Assembly (NCBI GenBank): GCA_905182565.1
Contig: CAJJCB010000015.1
Coordinates: 1-64,000 of the forward strand
Length of the DNA stretch: 64,000 nt
Direction of reading: 5' to 3'
DNA from: Acidimicrobiaceae bacterium
GTDB lineage: Bacteria > Actinomycetota > Acidimicrobiia > Acidimicrobiales > Poriferisodalaceae
The position numbers were made by a program, and so were the translations under genes. The notes under the pieces are model-generated. The model searched no databases, was not told the DNA's origin, and saw only the letters and a program-made list of their open reading frames with translations. This document shows, piece by piece, positions 9,329-17,306 of the stretch. Every line of letters starts with the position of its first letter. The stretch's first letter is position 1.

Positions 9329-10081
9329 CTATTTCCAAGCAAAAACAGGTTGTTCGAGATGGTCAATACGAACATTATTTCCCTCGTAGGCCACAGCCCG
9401 AAACTGATACAAAAGCGCCCCAGTCGGAGCATGAATCAAATCACCTCCAATGGGAAGCTGGACGACTGGGTCTGGGCTCTCAGGAATTTTCACAAAACGA
9501 GGGGAATCAGGTCGAGCTAACTCGCGAATAGAAACCCTGTGAATAGATGCCACTTCATCAGGGTTTGCTATTGGTTCGACTCCGTCTTCAATCCAAAATA
9601 CGAATGGTGAAATGACATAACCTGAGCGAGTTGAATAATCATCGAGACGCCCAAGGAAATTAGCAGCACTCAACTTAAGACCGACTTCTTCGTGGGCCTC
9701 GCGCATGGCTGCGTCAAGTGAAGTTTCAGAACCATCGACCCTGCCTCCGGGAAGAGCCCATTGACCCGGGTGGTCCTTAAGCCTCGCCCCTCGCCGAGTC
9801 AAGAGCACCGCAGCGCCACCTGCAGTGCCCTCAATAGACCCCGTCAAAGTGTCATCTTCACGAATCCCAGGAATATCGGACATTAATTTCAGCCGTTGTT
9901 CGGCACCGAATTTTGCGGCGCTTTCGTCGTAACCATGAACTGAGTTATCACTATCAAGAATTATGAGGCATACCGAAGCACGGATAAGTCCTTCAGTGTC
10001 AGACTCTCTGACTTCATGCTGGTCTAAATTTTTCACTATTCGCGCACGAAGGTCTTGGTCAAAAACTACATCGTTAGTCAT
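9329..10081 (-). CDS. NUDIX hydrolase, CoA pyrophosphatase-like
   Basis: A 250-residue protein with a complete Nudix box from Gly113 to Gly134: Glu119, Arg127, Glu128, Glu131 and Glu132 fit Gx5Ex7REUxEExGU. Just before it, LLTRRGARLKDHPGQWALPGG resembles the extra CoA-pyrophosphatase motif of NudL and Nudt7 proteins, although the spacing is not exact. The likely reaction is cleavage of a diphosphate in CoA or acyl-CoA. The first 85 residues form an N-terminal region that I do not recognise. The gene is convergent with the flavoprotein gene and divergent from the dioxygenase gene. Confidence 0.85.
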   Translation of the reverse strand: MTNDVVFDQDLRARIVKNLDQHEVRESDTEGLIRASVCLIILDSDNSVHGYDESAAKFGAEQRLKLMSDIPGIREDDTLTGSIEGTAGGAAVLLTRRGARLKDHPGQWALPGGRVDGSETSLDAAMREAHEEVGLKLSAANFLGRLDDYSTRSGYVISPFVFWIEDGVEPIANPDEVASIHRVSIRELARPDSPRFVKIPESPDPVVQLPIGGDLIHAPTGALLYQFRAVAYEGNNVRIDHLEQPVFAWK

Positions 10082-10159
10082 TTAGGAAGTATCGCGCACT
10101 ACCGCAAGGTGCGGAGTTGACTATTCTCTATTAATAAGACTCTGAAAGGCGATATTGGC

Positions 10160-11020
10160 ATGCAAGTTAAAAATCTTGACGACGTGAGTTTCGGAGCAGT
10201 TGTTTCAAATATCGATTTAGAAAATCTTGATGAAGAACAATTTGATGAGTTACATCAACTGTGGCTAGACAGAGCACTTCTAATATTTCCTGGAGCGAAA
10301 CTGACTCTTGAAGCGCAAGATACGTTCGCGAAACGTTTTGGAAAACTGGAATTTCCTAGAGCAGTACCAATATCAAATATTGATAAAGATGGAAAAGTTC
10401 ATTCGCAGGGAAATGATGACGTGGTGAAATCTCTGAGAGGAAACGAGGGATGGCACCATGATTCGACGTACATGCCCATCCAAGCAAAGGGAGCTGTTTT
10501 CAGCGCAGAAATTATTCCTGAGGAAGGCGGATCAACTGGATGGGCCGACATGCGCGCCGCATATGAGCAACTCGATGACCAATTACGAAAAAAAATTAAT
10601 GGATTGACTGCGTACCACTCCCTGTATTACAGCCAAGGTCGAGCAGGCTATTTACCTTCGAACCAAAACGAAGATGGCACATACGAGATGTATGGTTACC
10701 ACGACCAAGAAGTTCCGTTGCGGCCGTTAGTGAAGGTGCACCCAGAAACCGGCCGTCCGAACCTTGTTATTGGAAGGCATGCGCATGACATAACGGGAAT
10801 GGACGCTCAAGAGTCAGAATCCCTACTTGACGAGTTAAACGACTGGGCTTGCCAAGAACCACGCACCTACCATCACCAATGGAAGGTAGGAGACGTGGTT
10901 ATCTGGGATAACCGGCGCCTTATGCACCGAGGAACACCATTTGATATGTCCAAACCGAGAAGAATGTGGCACACCCGGATAGCGGGAGAACCACAAACCG
11001 AATTAGCCCTCAACCACTGA
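10160..11020 (+). CDS. TauD/TfdA-family 2-oxoglutarate dioxygenase
   Basis: A 286-residue Fe(II)/2-oxoglutarate dioxygenase of the taurine/2,4-D dioxygenase family. The iron facial triad can be read as His99 and Asp101 in EGWHHDST and the distal His256 in RLMHRGTP. An arginine near the C-terminus (MWHTRIAGE) is placed to bind the 2-oxoglutarate carboxylate. Relatives hydroxylate sulfonates, aryloxyacids, trimethyllysine and similar small molecules. No sulfonate transporter lies next to it, so taurine is not assumed. GAAAGGCG before the ATG is a fair ribosome site. yqeY follows after 7 bp. Confidence 0.88.
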   Translation: MQVKNLDDVSFGAVVSNIDLENLDEEQFDELHQLWLDRALLIFPGAKLTLEAQDTFAKRFGKLEFPRAVPISNIDKDGKVHSQGNDDVVKSLRGNEGWHHDSTYMPIQAKGAVFSAEIIPEEGGSTGWADMRAAYEQLDDQLRKKINGLTAYHSLYYSQGRAGYLPSNQNEDGTYEMYGYHDQEVPLRPLVKVHPETGRPNLVIGRHAHDITGMDAQESESLLDELNDWACQEPRTYHHQWKVGDVVIWDNRRLMHRGTPFDMSKPRRMWHTRIAGEPQTELALNH

Positions 11021-11027
11021 AAATCCT

Positions 11028-11477
11028 ATGAGCCTTATTAAAAAAATCCGATCCGATATGACAGATGCCATGAAGGCAAAAAATAAGTTAACTGTCTCTA
11101 CTCTGAGGTCGGTGATAGCAGCAGTTCAACAAGCAGAAGTAGCGGGTTCTGCATCATCAACTCTCACAGATGAAGAAGTCCTAAAAGTTATTAGCGCTCA
11201 AGCTAAGCGTCGCGTCGAAGCAGCAGAAGCATTCGACGCAGGGAATCGACCAGAACAAGCTGAAGCAGAGCGCCTCGAACTCGAAATTTTGACAACTTAC
11301 TTACCAACCCAGCTTGATGAAAGTGAAGTTAAAATCATAGTTGCAAAAATTTTAGCCGAAGGAAGTTTCTCATCAATGAAAGATATGGGCGCAGCGATGA
11401 AAGCTGTAAACGAAAAAATTGATGGACGAGCCGAAGGCCGACTAATTGCCGACCTGGTCAAATCAGAACTCTCATGA
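11028..11477 (+). CDS. GatB/YqeY domain protein
   Basis: A 149-residue YqeY-type protein: an N-terminal helical region (LIKKIRSDMTDAMKAK) and a C-terminal GatB-tail-like domain (MKDMGAAMKAVNEKIDGRAEG) that in GatB contacts tRNA. Stand-alone YqeY proteins are widespread and of uncertain function. Length is typical. It sits between a dioxygenase gene and a monooxygenase gene, and its last bases overlap the next start as ATGA, so it is probably translated with them. That company is unusual for the family. Confidence 0.88.
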   Translation: MSLIKKIRSDMTDAMKAKNKLTVSTLRSVIAAVQQAEVAGSASSTLTDEEVLKVISAQAKRRVEAAEAFDAGNRPEQAEAERLELEILTTYLPTQLDESEVKIIVAKILAEGSFSSMKDMGAAMKAVNEKIDGRAEGRLIADLVKSELS

Positions 11478-12826
11478 CGAAACCTAAGCACATCGTCCTC
11501 ATAGGGTTTCTCCAAGCCCAAAACTGCACCACAATTCCAGCCGCCTGGCGGCATCCAGATGCTCGCCATGACGTGACGAGCGCAAGTTTTTACCAACATG
11601 TAGGACAAACTCTAGAACGTGGAAAATTTGACTTAGGCTTTTTCGATGACAGGCTTGCTATGCCAGACCTCTACGGAGGAGATCACCGCCATACCGTCGA
11701 AAACGGCATTCGCTGCGTCAAACTTGACCCGGTTACAGTTCTGACAGCTATGGGCATGTCAACTGAACGCCTCGGCTTAGGTGCGACATACTCAACCTCT
11801 TACTACGAACCGTTTCATGTAGCTCGAGTTTTCGCCACTTTAGACCATATGAGCGAGGGCAGAGCAGCATGGAATGTTGTCACCTCAGTTAACGACAATG
11901 AAGCCAAGAACATGGGTCTATCAGAAGCGCCTGCCCATGACGTTCGCTATGACCGCGCCGATGAGTTCATGGAAGTAGTCCATGGTCATTGGGACAGCTG
12001 GGAGATAGACGCTATCGAAGCCAATAGAGAAACAGGTCGATACGCCGACGGTGACAAAGTCCACCGACTAGACCATGAAGGAAAATTTTATAATTCGCGT
12101 GGCCCATTCACCGTGCCGCGCACACCCCAAGGGCATCCCGTGGTCATCCAAGCAGGCCAAAGCGGCCGAGGTGTCGATTTCGCCGCTCGATGGGGAGAAC
12201 TATTATTCATGAGTAACCCATCTTTAGCTGGCGCCAAAGCCAACTATGCGGCGACCAAAAACGCAATCGCAGCTGCGGGACGCGACCCGGAGCAAGTAAA
12301 GATAGCGAATCTTACGTTTCCAGTTGTTGGGCGCACCATGGCCGAAGCTGAAGATAAACGGGCGGCATATGACGAGCTGCCAAATCTGATAGACGACTTG
12401 TCCTTACTGTCAGAGGGACTTAATTTCGACTTTTCAATTAAAGACTTAGACACACCGCTTAGCGATACAGATGTCCAAGAAATGACAGGAATCCAAGGTA
12501 TCAGAAATCAAGTCCTAGAAGTCACAGGGAAAGACAACCCAACAGTCAGAGATTTCGTTAATGTGTCCGGCAGAGGCCGGTTGGCTCACCCGGTAGTTGG
12601 TGGCCCAGTCGAACTAGCTGACCATTTCGAAGAATGGTTTACCAGCTCAGCCTGCGACGGTTTCGTGATTGCTGGAACGCACATGCCGGGAGCTTTCGAA
12701 GACTTCGTGGACTTAGTTGTACCGGAACTCCAAAAACGAGGGCTCTTCAGAAATGAATACCAAGGGACGACGCTGCGAGATCACCTAGGCATAGATTTAC
12801 CGGAACGCGGAAGTTGGCGTCGTTAG
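11474..12826 (+). CDS. LLM-class flavin-dependent monooxygenase (NtaA/DszA-like)
   Basis: A 450-residue bacterial-luciferase-like enzyme. The N-terminus (IVLIGFLQAQN) and the stretch FDLGFFDDRLAMPDLYGG match the NtaA/SnaA/DszA/DmoA branch. These enzymes use reduced FMN supplied by a separate reductase to oxygenate substrates such as nitrilotriacetate, dibenzothiophene sulfone or dimethyl sulfide. ARVFATLDHMSEGRAAWNVVTS and the Gly-rich QAGQSGRG stretch fit the family's flavin site. No flavin reductase gene is seen nearby. Use of F420 instead cannot be excluded, since an F420 reductase gene occurs elsewhere in the window. The gene overlaps yqeY by 4 bp and its stop overlaps the convergent deacetylase stop. 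Substrate unknown. Confidence 0.88.
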   Translation: MTKPKHIVLIGFLQAQNCTTIPAAWRHPDARHDVTSASFYQHVGQTLERGKFDLGFFDDRLAMPDLYGGDHRHTVENGIRCVKLDPVTVLTAMGMSTERLGLGATYSTSYYEPFHVARVFATLDHMSEGRAAWNVVTSVNDNEAKNMGLSEAPAHDVRYDRADEFMEVVHGHWDSWEIDAIEANRETGRYADGDKVHRLDHEGKFYNSRGPFTVPRTPQGHPVVIQAGQSGRGVDFAARWGELLFMSNPSLAGAKANYAATKNAIAAAGRDPEQVKIANLTFPVVGRTMAEAEDKRAAYDELPNLIDDLSLLSEGLNFDFSIKDLDTPLSDTDVQEMTGIQGIRNQVLEVTGKDNPTVRDFVNVSGRGRLAHPVVGGPVELADHFEEWFTSSACDGFVIAGTHMPGAFEDFVDLVVPELQKRGLFRNEYQGTTLRDHLGIDLPERGSWRR

Positions 12827-13740
12827 CTAGCAGAGAGATTCTCGGCGAACGAATCAACAATCTGTGACCCGGTAGCCATAAATATTGGATCGAGCGCAGC
12901 CAAGGATCTTAATGCGTTACCCAAAGCCTGGATCCTGAAAGGCTGTCCTGTGAGCCAGGGACGTAAAGTCAGCATCAGAAGGCGACCTGTTTGCTGACCA
13001 TCTGCATGCATCTTCGAACCAGCCGCAACAATCATTCGCTCCCAGCTATCTAAAGAAGCGCGACGAGTCCATAAAGCGAACTCATCGTCTAACTCTAAAA
13101 ATAATGGCAACGCAGTCAGATCACCATCTGCCGTTGACATCTTGTAGGGCTGCTCGTCGTTAGGCCAATCGCACAGATAGCTAAGGCCTGCAGAGGCAGC
13201 TAGCTGAGGCGTTCGTGATGACTCAACACCTTCGGGTGATAGCCACCCTCGAGGACGCAGGCCAGTCTGTTGCTCCAAGATATTCAGCGAAGAACCAATA
13301 GTTTCAATTTCTTCATCAGCACTCATTTTTGAGGTAATCAGTTGGCTAGCAGCAATTCCATGTCCAATAAGCTCACAGCCCCTTTGCATGCAATGCTCTA
13401 TTAGCCAGGGATATTGCAAAGCTGTAGTTGCGTCAACAGCTATCGTGGCGGGAACACCGTGCCGGTCTAACATATCTAAGACTCTGAATATGCCCACCCT
13501 GTGCCCATATTCGCGATGTGTAAGTTGAACATAGTCAGGAGTGGGGAATTTGATGAGCCCTCCGCTGGGGGACCGCAGACCGTAGGAGCCTTCAGGAGGC
13601 TCCCATTCATAATGTTCTAAAATGACAAGAGCTCCGAGCGCTAGAGGAGCATTTTTTGGCCAACGTAAGATTGGCCGTTCAGGAAGCGGTGACCAATCGT
13701 AGTGCTGGTGATCCATACCTTCTTGCCGGTTAGCAGGCAT
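12823..13740 (-). CDS. Polysaccharide deacetylase-fold protein, PuuE-like (copy 2)
   Basis: About 305 residues of the NodB/polysaccharide-deacetylase fold, closest in layout to the allantoinase PuuE branch. Recognisable stretches are ILEHYEWEPPEG, HREYGHRVGIFRVLDMLDRHGVPAT and IGHGIAASQL. The Asp-Asp pair of classical metal-dependent deacetylases is absent; Glu-His stands near its place, while the first His of the HxxxH region remains. I chose the ATG at 13740 because AGGGGA lies 5-6 nt upstream. A longer frame to 13845 would add an unlikely hydrophobic leader inside the upstream gene. It overlaps that paralogue by 11 bp. Substrate unknown, probably a C-N bond in a small molecule. Confidence 0.8.
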   Translation of the reverse strand: MPANRQEGMDHQHYDWSPLPERPILRWPKNAPLALGALVILEHYEWEPPEGSYGLRSPSGGLIKFPTPDYVQLTHREYGHRVGIFRVLDMLDRHGVPATIAVDATTALQYPWLIEHCMQRGCELIGHGIAASQLITSKMSADEEIETIGSSLNILEQQTGLRPRGWLSPEGVESSRTPQLAASAGLSYLCDWPNDEQPYKMSTADGDLTALPLFLELDDEFALWTRRASLDSWERMIVAAGSKMHADGQQTGRLLMLTLRPWLTGQPFRIQALGNALRSLAALDPIFMATGSQIVDSFAENLSAS

Positions 13741-14653
13741 TTGGTTCCCCTGAAATATGAGCAGCATGCTCAACAAAATGGTCGTAGCTGTGCTCAATGA
13801 AATGGTCAGCGATCTCTGACGCCGTTGGCTGCCAAACATCAGCATGACCCAAGACGTAATCCAGCATTTCGTCTAAGGCATCAATTCGGTGAGGCATCCC
13901 CATTAAATAAGGATGAATAGCTAGAGCCATTACACGGCCAGACTGGCCGCCCTCTTCGTAAAGCGTGTCAAACTGGTTCTTGACCATCGTTACAAAATCT
14001 TGAGGATCATGATGCTGTAAAAAAACAGGCACATCGTTTAATTCGATGCTGTAAGGAACCGAAACAAGCTTGCCGCTTTGGACCTTGATAGGAACTGGCT
14101 GATCGTCATGTAACCAGTCGGCGTGGTAAGTAAGTCCGGCTTCGGCCATGAGGTCCGGAGTTCTTACAGTATTTGAAACTGCAGGACCAAGCATTCCGCG
14201 CAGATCCTGTCCCGTATGTCGTTTAAGAGATGCAATACAATCAACGTAAAATTCTTGCTCTTCGCTCTCAGTCAAAGAGGAGAGATACCGGGTGTTGTAA
14301 ATTCCATGACTCATAATCTCCCACCCGCGATCAGCCATGGCTTTGCCGATCTGTGGGTAATGATCAAAAACCGCCAAGTTAGTTGAAGCCGTGCATCTCA
14401 CATTGTAACTATCGAGCACATCAAGCATCCGCCAGAACCCGACACGGTTACCGTAATCGCGATGTGCGTACCCTTGAACATCAGGGTGCGGGGAACGCGG
14501 CCATGGATTCCGTCGAGGGTCACGGGGAGGCAAGTATTCGTAATGCTCAACGTTTGGGGCTACCCAAAAAGCCACGCGTGCTCCATCAGGCCACGAAACA
14601 ATCGGCCGGTCCACCATTGGAAGATAACCGATCCTGTTTGGGGGCAAATCCAT
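13730..14653 (-). CDS. Polysaccharide deacetylase-fold protein, PuuE-like (copy 1)
   Basis: 307 residues, a tandem paralogue of the gene downstream: PNVEHYEYLPPRDPRR, HRDYGNRVGFWRMLDVLDS and IMSHGIYNTRYL align with its stretches. The Asp-x-Asp pair of chitin and peptidoglycan deacetylases is missing, as in PuuE-type allantoinases and related amidohydrolases. There is no signal peptide, so it acts in the cytoplasm and is unlikely to modify cell wall. The pair is read leftward and is divergent from the CoA-transferase gene. A deacetylase with the canonical motifs occurs at about 33.6 kb for comparison. Confidence 0.82.
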   Translation of the reverse strand: MDLPPNRIGYLPMVDRPIVSWPDGARVAFWVAPNVEHYEYLPPRDPRRNPWPRSPHPDVQGYAHRDYGNRVGFWRMLDVLDSYNVRCTASTNLAVFDHYPQIGKAMADRGWEIMSHGIYNTRYLSSLTESEEQEFYVDCIASLKRHTGQDLRGMLGPAVSNTVRTPDLMAEAGLTYHADWLHDDQPVPIKVQSGKLVSVPYSIELNDVPVFLQHHDPQDFVTMVKNQFDTLYEEGGQSGRVMALAIHPYLMGMPHRIDALDEMLDYVLGHADVWQPTASEIADHFIEHSYDHFVEHAAHISGEPNAC

Positions 14654-14754
14654 AACTGAACAGTATCCAATAGAAACGCTTTAAGACGAGCGTGCTAGCT
14701 AAATGTCTATGAGCAGCTAATGTCGAAGATATTCAATTGAAGACGGGGAACGAG

Positions 14755-17190
14755 ATGCTTGACCAATACAGGGTTCTTGACCTAACAGACGAACGAGGAC
14801 ACATCGCCGGTTTTATGTTGGCTCAAATGGGGGCAGAAGTAATAGCGATAGAAGGCCCCGAAGGTTCCCCAGCCAGGAAACTTGCCCCATTTGCGCACGA
14901 CGTAGAAAGTGAAGATACGTCTCTTCATCACTGGGCTTATAACCGAGGCAAAAAAAGTGTTGTGCTTGACATCACAACGACGCAAGGACAGCAGACGCTT
15001 AAAGATCTGGCAGCTGGCGCTGACATTCTTATCGAGTCGTCCGGAACCGGTACTTTGAACGAGTTAGGACTCGGTTACCAACAGCTATCGGAGATCAACC
15101 CATCTTTAATTTATGTTTCCATTACGGCCTTTGGAAGCGAAGGACCCAAAGCAACTTGGGTCTCATCAGATATTTCAATCCAAGCTTCCGCAGGAAACAT
15201 GGTTTTGACGGGTGAACAAGACCGCGCTCCTTTGAGGGCTGGAGGAACTATCCCTCAAGCGTACGCAAATGCTGCATCGGAGGCAGTTGGTGCGGCTCTC
15301 ATAGCAATGCATGAACGCCAAACTGTTTCAGGACTTGGTCAACACATTGACATTTCAGCCCAACAAAGCATGAACCAAGCTACACAGTCATCTTCGTTAG
15401 CGACTCCGTTAGGAGCATCGCTAGTAACGAGAATCGCAGGCGGAGTGATGCTAAACGGAATGAAAGTGCAGCTCATGTGGCCATGCACCGATGGGTATGT
15501 ATCTGTAAGTTTCCTGTTCGGACCAAGTTTTGGCGTTTTCAGCAAAAACCTCATGGATTGGATTTTCGAAGAAGGTTTCTGCGATGAACCCACTCGAGAC
15601 AAAAACTGGTTTGAGTATGCCTTTATGCTTGTCGATGGGCGCGAAACGCCGGAAGAATACGAACGCGTAAAGCATGTTATTGGTACTTTTTTGCTAACTA
15701 AAAGTAAAGATGAGTTACTTGCGGCAGCGCTGTCTCGCAGGCTCCTAATAACCCCCATAACAACAACCGCGGAAGTAGGGAAAAGCGAACAACTAGATTT
15801 CCGTGACTACTGGGAATATGTGGAGCAGGGTGAACATGGCACTATCAAATACCCAGGGCCATTTGCGAAATTCAGTGAGTCGCCTCTAACCAAATTAAGT
15901 GCCCCTCCAACGTTGGGTGAACACACCAAACAAATACTTGAAGGACCTCAAAGAAATCCGACTAACGCCGTTAAAGCAAAAGTAAATTCAACTGCTCGGC
16001 CGCTAGAAGGACTAAAAATTCTTGACTTTATGTGGGCAATGGCGGGACCTGCAGCTTCGCGCGTTCTTGCTGATTATGGTGCTCAAATAGTTCGGGTTGA
16101 ATCATCCAACAAAATTGATGCAGTCAGGACGCTCGCTCCATTTCCAAATGACGTCGCTGACCCAGAGCTTTCAGGAATTTTCCATAACATGAACGCTGGG
16201 AAACGCGGGCTAACCCTTGACATGGGGAAACCTGGCGCAATTGATGTTGTCTGGGATCTCATCGAGTGGGCCGATGTCATTATGGAGTCATTCTCGCCCA
16301 AAGCTATGGTCGCTTGGGGAATCGATTATGCTCAAATCGCTGAGCGATACCCTGAAAAAATTATGACCTCGAGCTGTTTAATGGGGCAAACCGGCCCTCT
16401 GTCACTACTCGCAGGTTTTGGAACAATGGCATCCGCGATCTCAGGATTCTTTTACCCCGTTGGCTGGGCCGACCGTCCGCCGTGCGGACCTTATAGCGCC
16501 TACACCGACTACACATCACCTAGATGGTTAGTCGCATCAGTGATGGGCGCCTTAGAGCATAAACGTCGCACCGGAGACGGCCAATATGTGGATCTATCTC
16601 AAGCAGAAGCTGCATTACACCTGATGAGCGCAGCGCTCCTGGAGTACTCAATTAACGATCGGATCTGGGAAAGAGCAGGTAACCGTGACTTAGTCTTTGC
16701 GCCTAATGGTGTCTACGCCACAGCAGGCGAAGACCGTTGGATCGCTATTACCTGCACCAATGACTCAGATTGGCTTGCGCTCGTAGAAGAAATGAAAAGA
16801 CCCGACTTAGCTTCTATTCCTTTAGATGAGCGACATAGACGTCATGATGAAATCGATGAGATCATCACCCAATGGTCGGCGCTCCTCGAAGGAGAAGCGC
16901 TCATGCATCGGCTCCAAGAGTTGGGGATAGCTTCGCATGTAGTCCAAAACTCGCCAGAGCTCTTAGCTGACCCACAGCTAATTCACCGCAACCAGTTCGT
17001 TGAAGTCAACCATGCAAGCCACGAACCTTTCTTCGTAGATGGAACGCGATTTAAACTTTCTCGCACTCCAGCAGAAATAACTGATTCGGGACCAAATTTT
17101 GGTCAGCACACTTTTGAGATACTGGCTGACTATCTCAAATACGATGGTGACAAAATCGCAGAGCTTGCGATCGCAGAACTCCTCGAATAG
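14755..17190 (+). CDS. Fused two-domain CaiB/BaiF CoA-transferase
   Basis: An 811-residue protein made of two class III CoA-transferase domains. Domain 1 covers about residues 1-390 (RVLDLTDERGHIAGFMLAQMGAEV, GLGQHIDISAQQ). Domain 2 covers about 410-800 (GLKILDFMWAMAGPAASRVLADYGA, GDGQYVDLSQAEA). Most family members are 380-450 residues and act as dimers, so this is a natural fusion. It would move CoA between an acyl-CoA and a free carboxylic acid. I chose the ATG at 14755, preceded by GGGGA at 6 nt, over an upstream TTG at 14737. It is convergent with the fused carboxylase gene, and the hairpin between them probably ends both transcripts. Substrate unknown. Confidence 0.9.
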   Translation: MLDQYRVLDLTDERGHIAGFMLAQMGAEVIAIEGPEGSPARKLAPFAHDVESEDTSLHHWAYNRGKKSVVLDITTTQGQQTLKDLAAGADILIESSGTGTLNELGLGYQQLSEINPSLIYVSITAFGSEGPKATWVSSDISIQASAGNMVLTGEQDRAPLRAGGTIPQAYANAASEAVGAALIAMHERQTVSGLGQHIDISAQQSMNQATQSSSLATPLGASLVTRIAGGVMLNGMKVQLMWPCTDGYVSVSFLFGPSFGVFSKNLMDWIFEEGFCDEPTRDKNWFEYAFMLVDGRETPEEYERVKHVIGTFLLTKSKDELLAAALSRRLLITPITTTAEVGKSEQLDFRDYWEYVEQGEHGTIKYPGPFAKFSESPLTKLSAPPTLGEHTKQILEGPQRNPTNAVKAKVNSTARPLEGLKILDFMWAMAGPAASRVLADYGAQIVRVESSNKIDAVRTLAPFPNDVADPELSGIFHNMNAGKRGLTLDMGKPGAIDVVWDLIEWADVIMESFSPKAMVAWGIDYAQIAERYPEKIMTSSCLMGQTGPLSLLAGFGTMASAISGFFYPVGWADRPPCGPYSAYTDYTSPRWLVASVMGALEHKRRTGDGQYVDLSQAEAALHLMSAALLEYSINDRIWERAGNRDLVFAPNGVYATAGEDRWIAITCTNDSDWLALVEEMKRPDLASIPLDERHRRHDEIDEIITQWSALLEGEALMHRLQELGIASHVVQNSPELLADPQLIHRNQFVEVNHASHEPFFVDGTRFKLSRTPAEITDSGPNFGQHTFEILADYLKYDGDKIAELAIAELLE

Positions 17191-17231
17191 CCCTACCCAG
17201 GGATTTCATTAGTGACAAATCTTATGTTGCA

Positions 17232-17264
17232 GCGATGAGAGGGAACTAGTTTCGCTCTCATCGC
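17232..17264. terminator. Hairpin between convergent genes
   Basis: GCGATGAGAG and CTCTCATCGC form perfect 10-bp arms around a 13-nt loop that itself contains AACTAGTT. It lies between the convergent CoA-transferase and carboxylase genes, where a two-way terminator is expected. No T-run follows on either strand, so the termination mechanism is inferred. Confidence 0.6.
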
Positions 17265-17306
17265 CGCCACCTGAAAAGCTTTTGATCACGAGACGAGATC
17301 AAGGAC

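Noticed and set aside
10160-11020. Specific call of taurine dioxygenase
   Set aside because: The iron ligands fit the family, but no sulfonate transporter or other taurine gene is nearby, so the substrate is left open.
17282-17302. Second hairpin (TTGATC, GATCAA) as a terminator for the carboxylase gene
   Set aside because: Only 6-bp arms with a 9-nt loop and no T-run; the 10-bp hairpin beside it is the better candidate.
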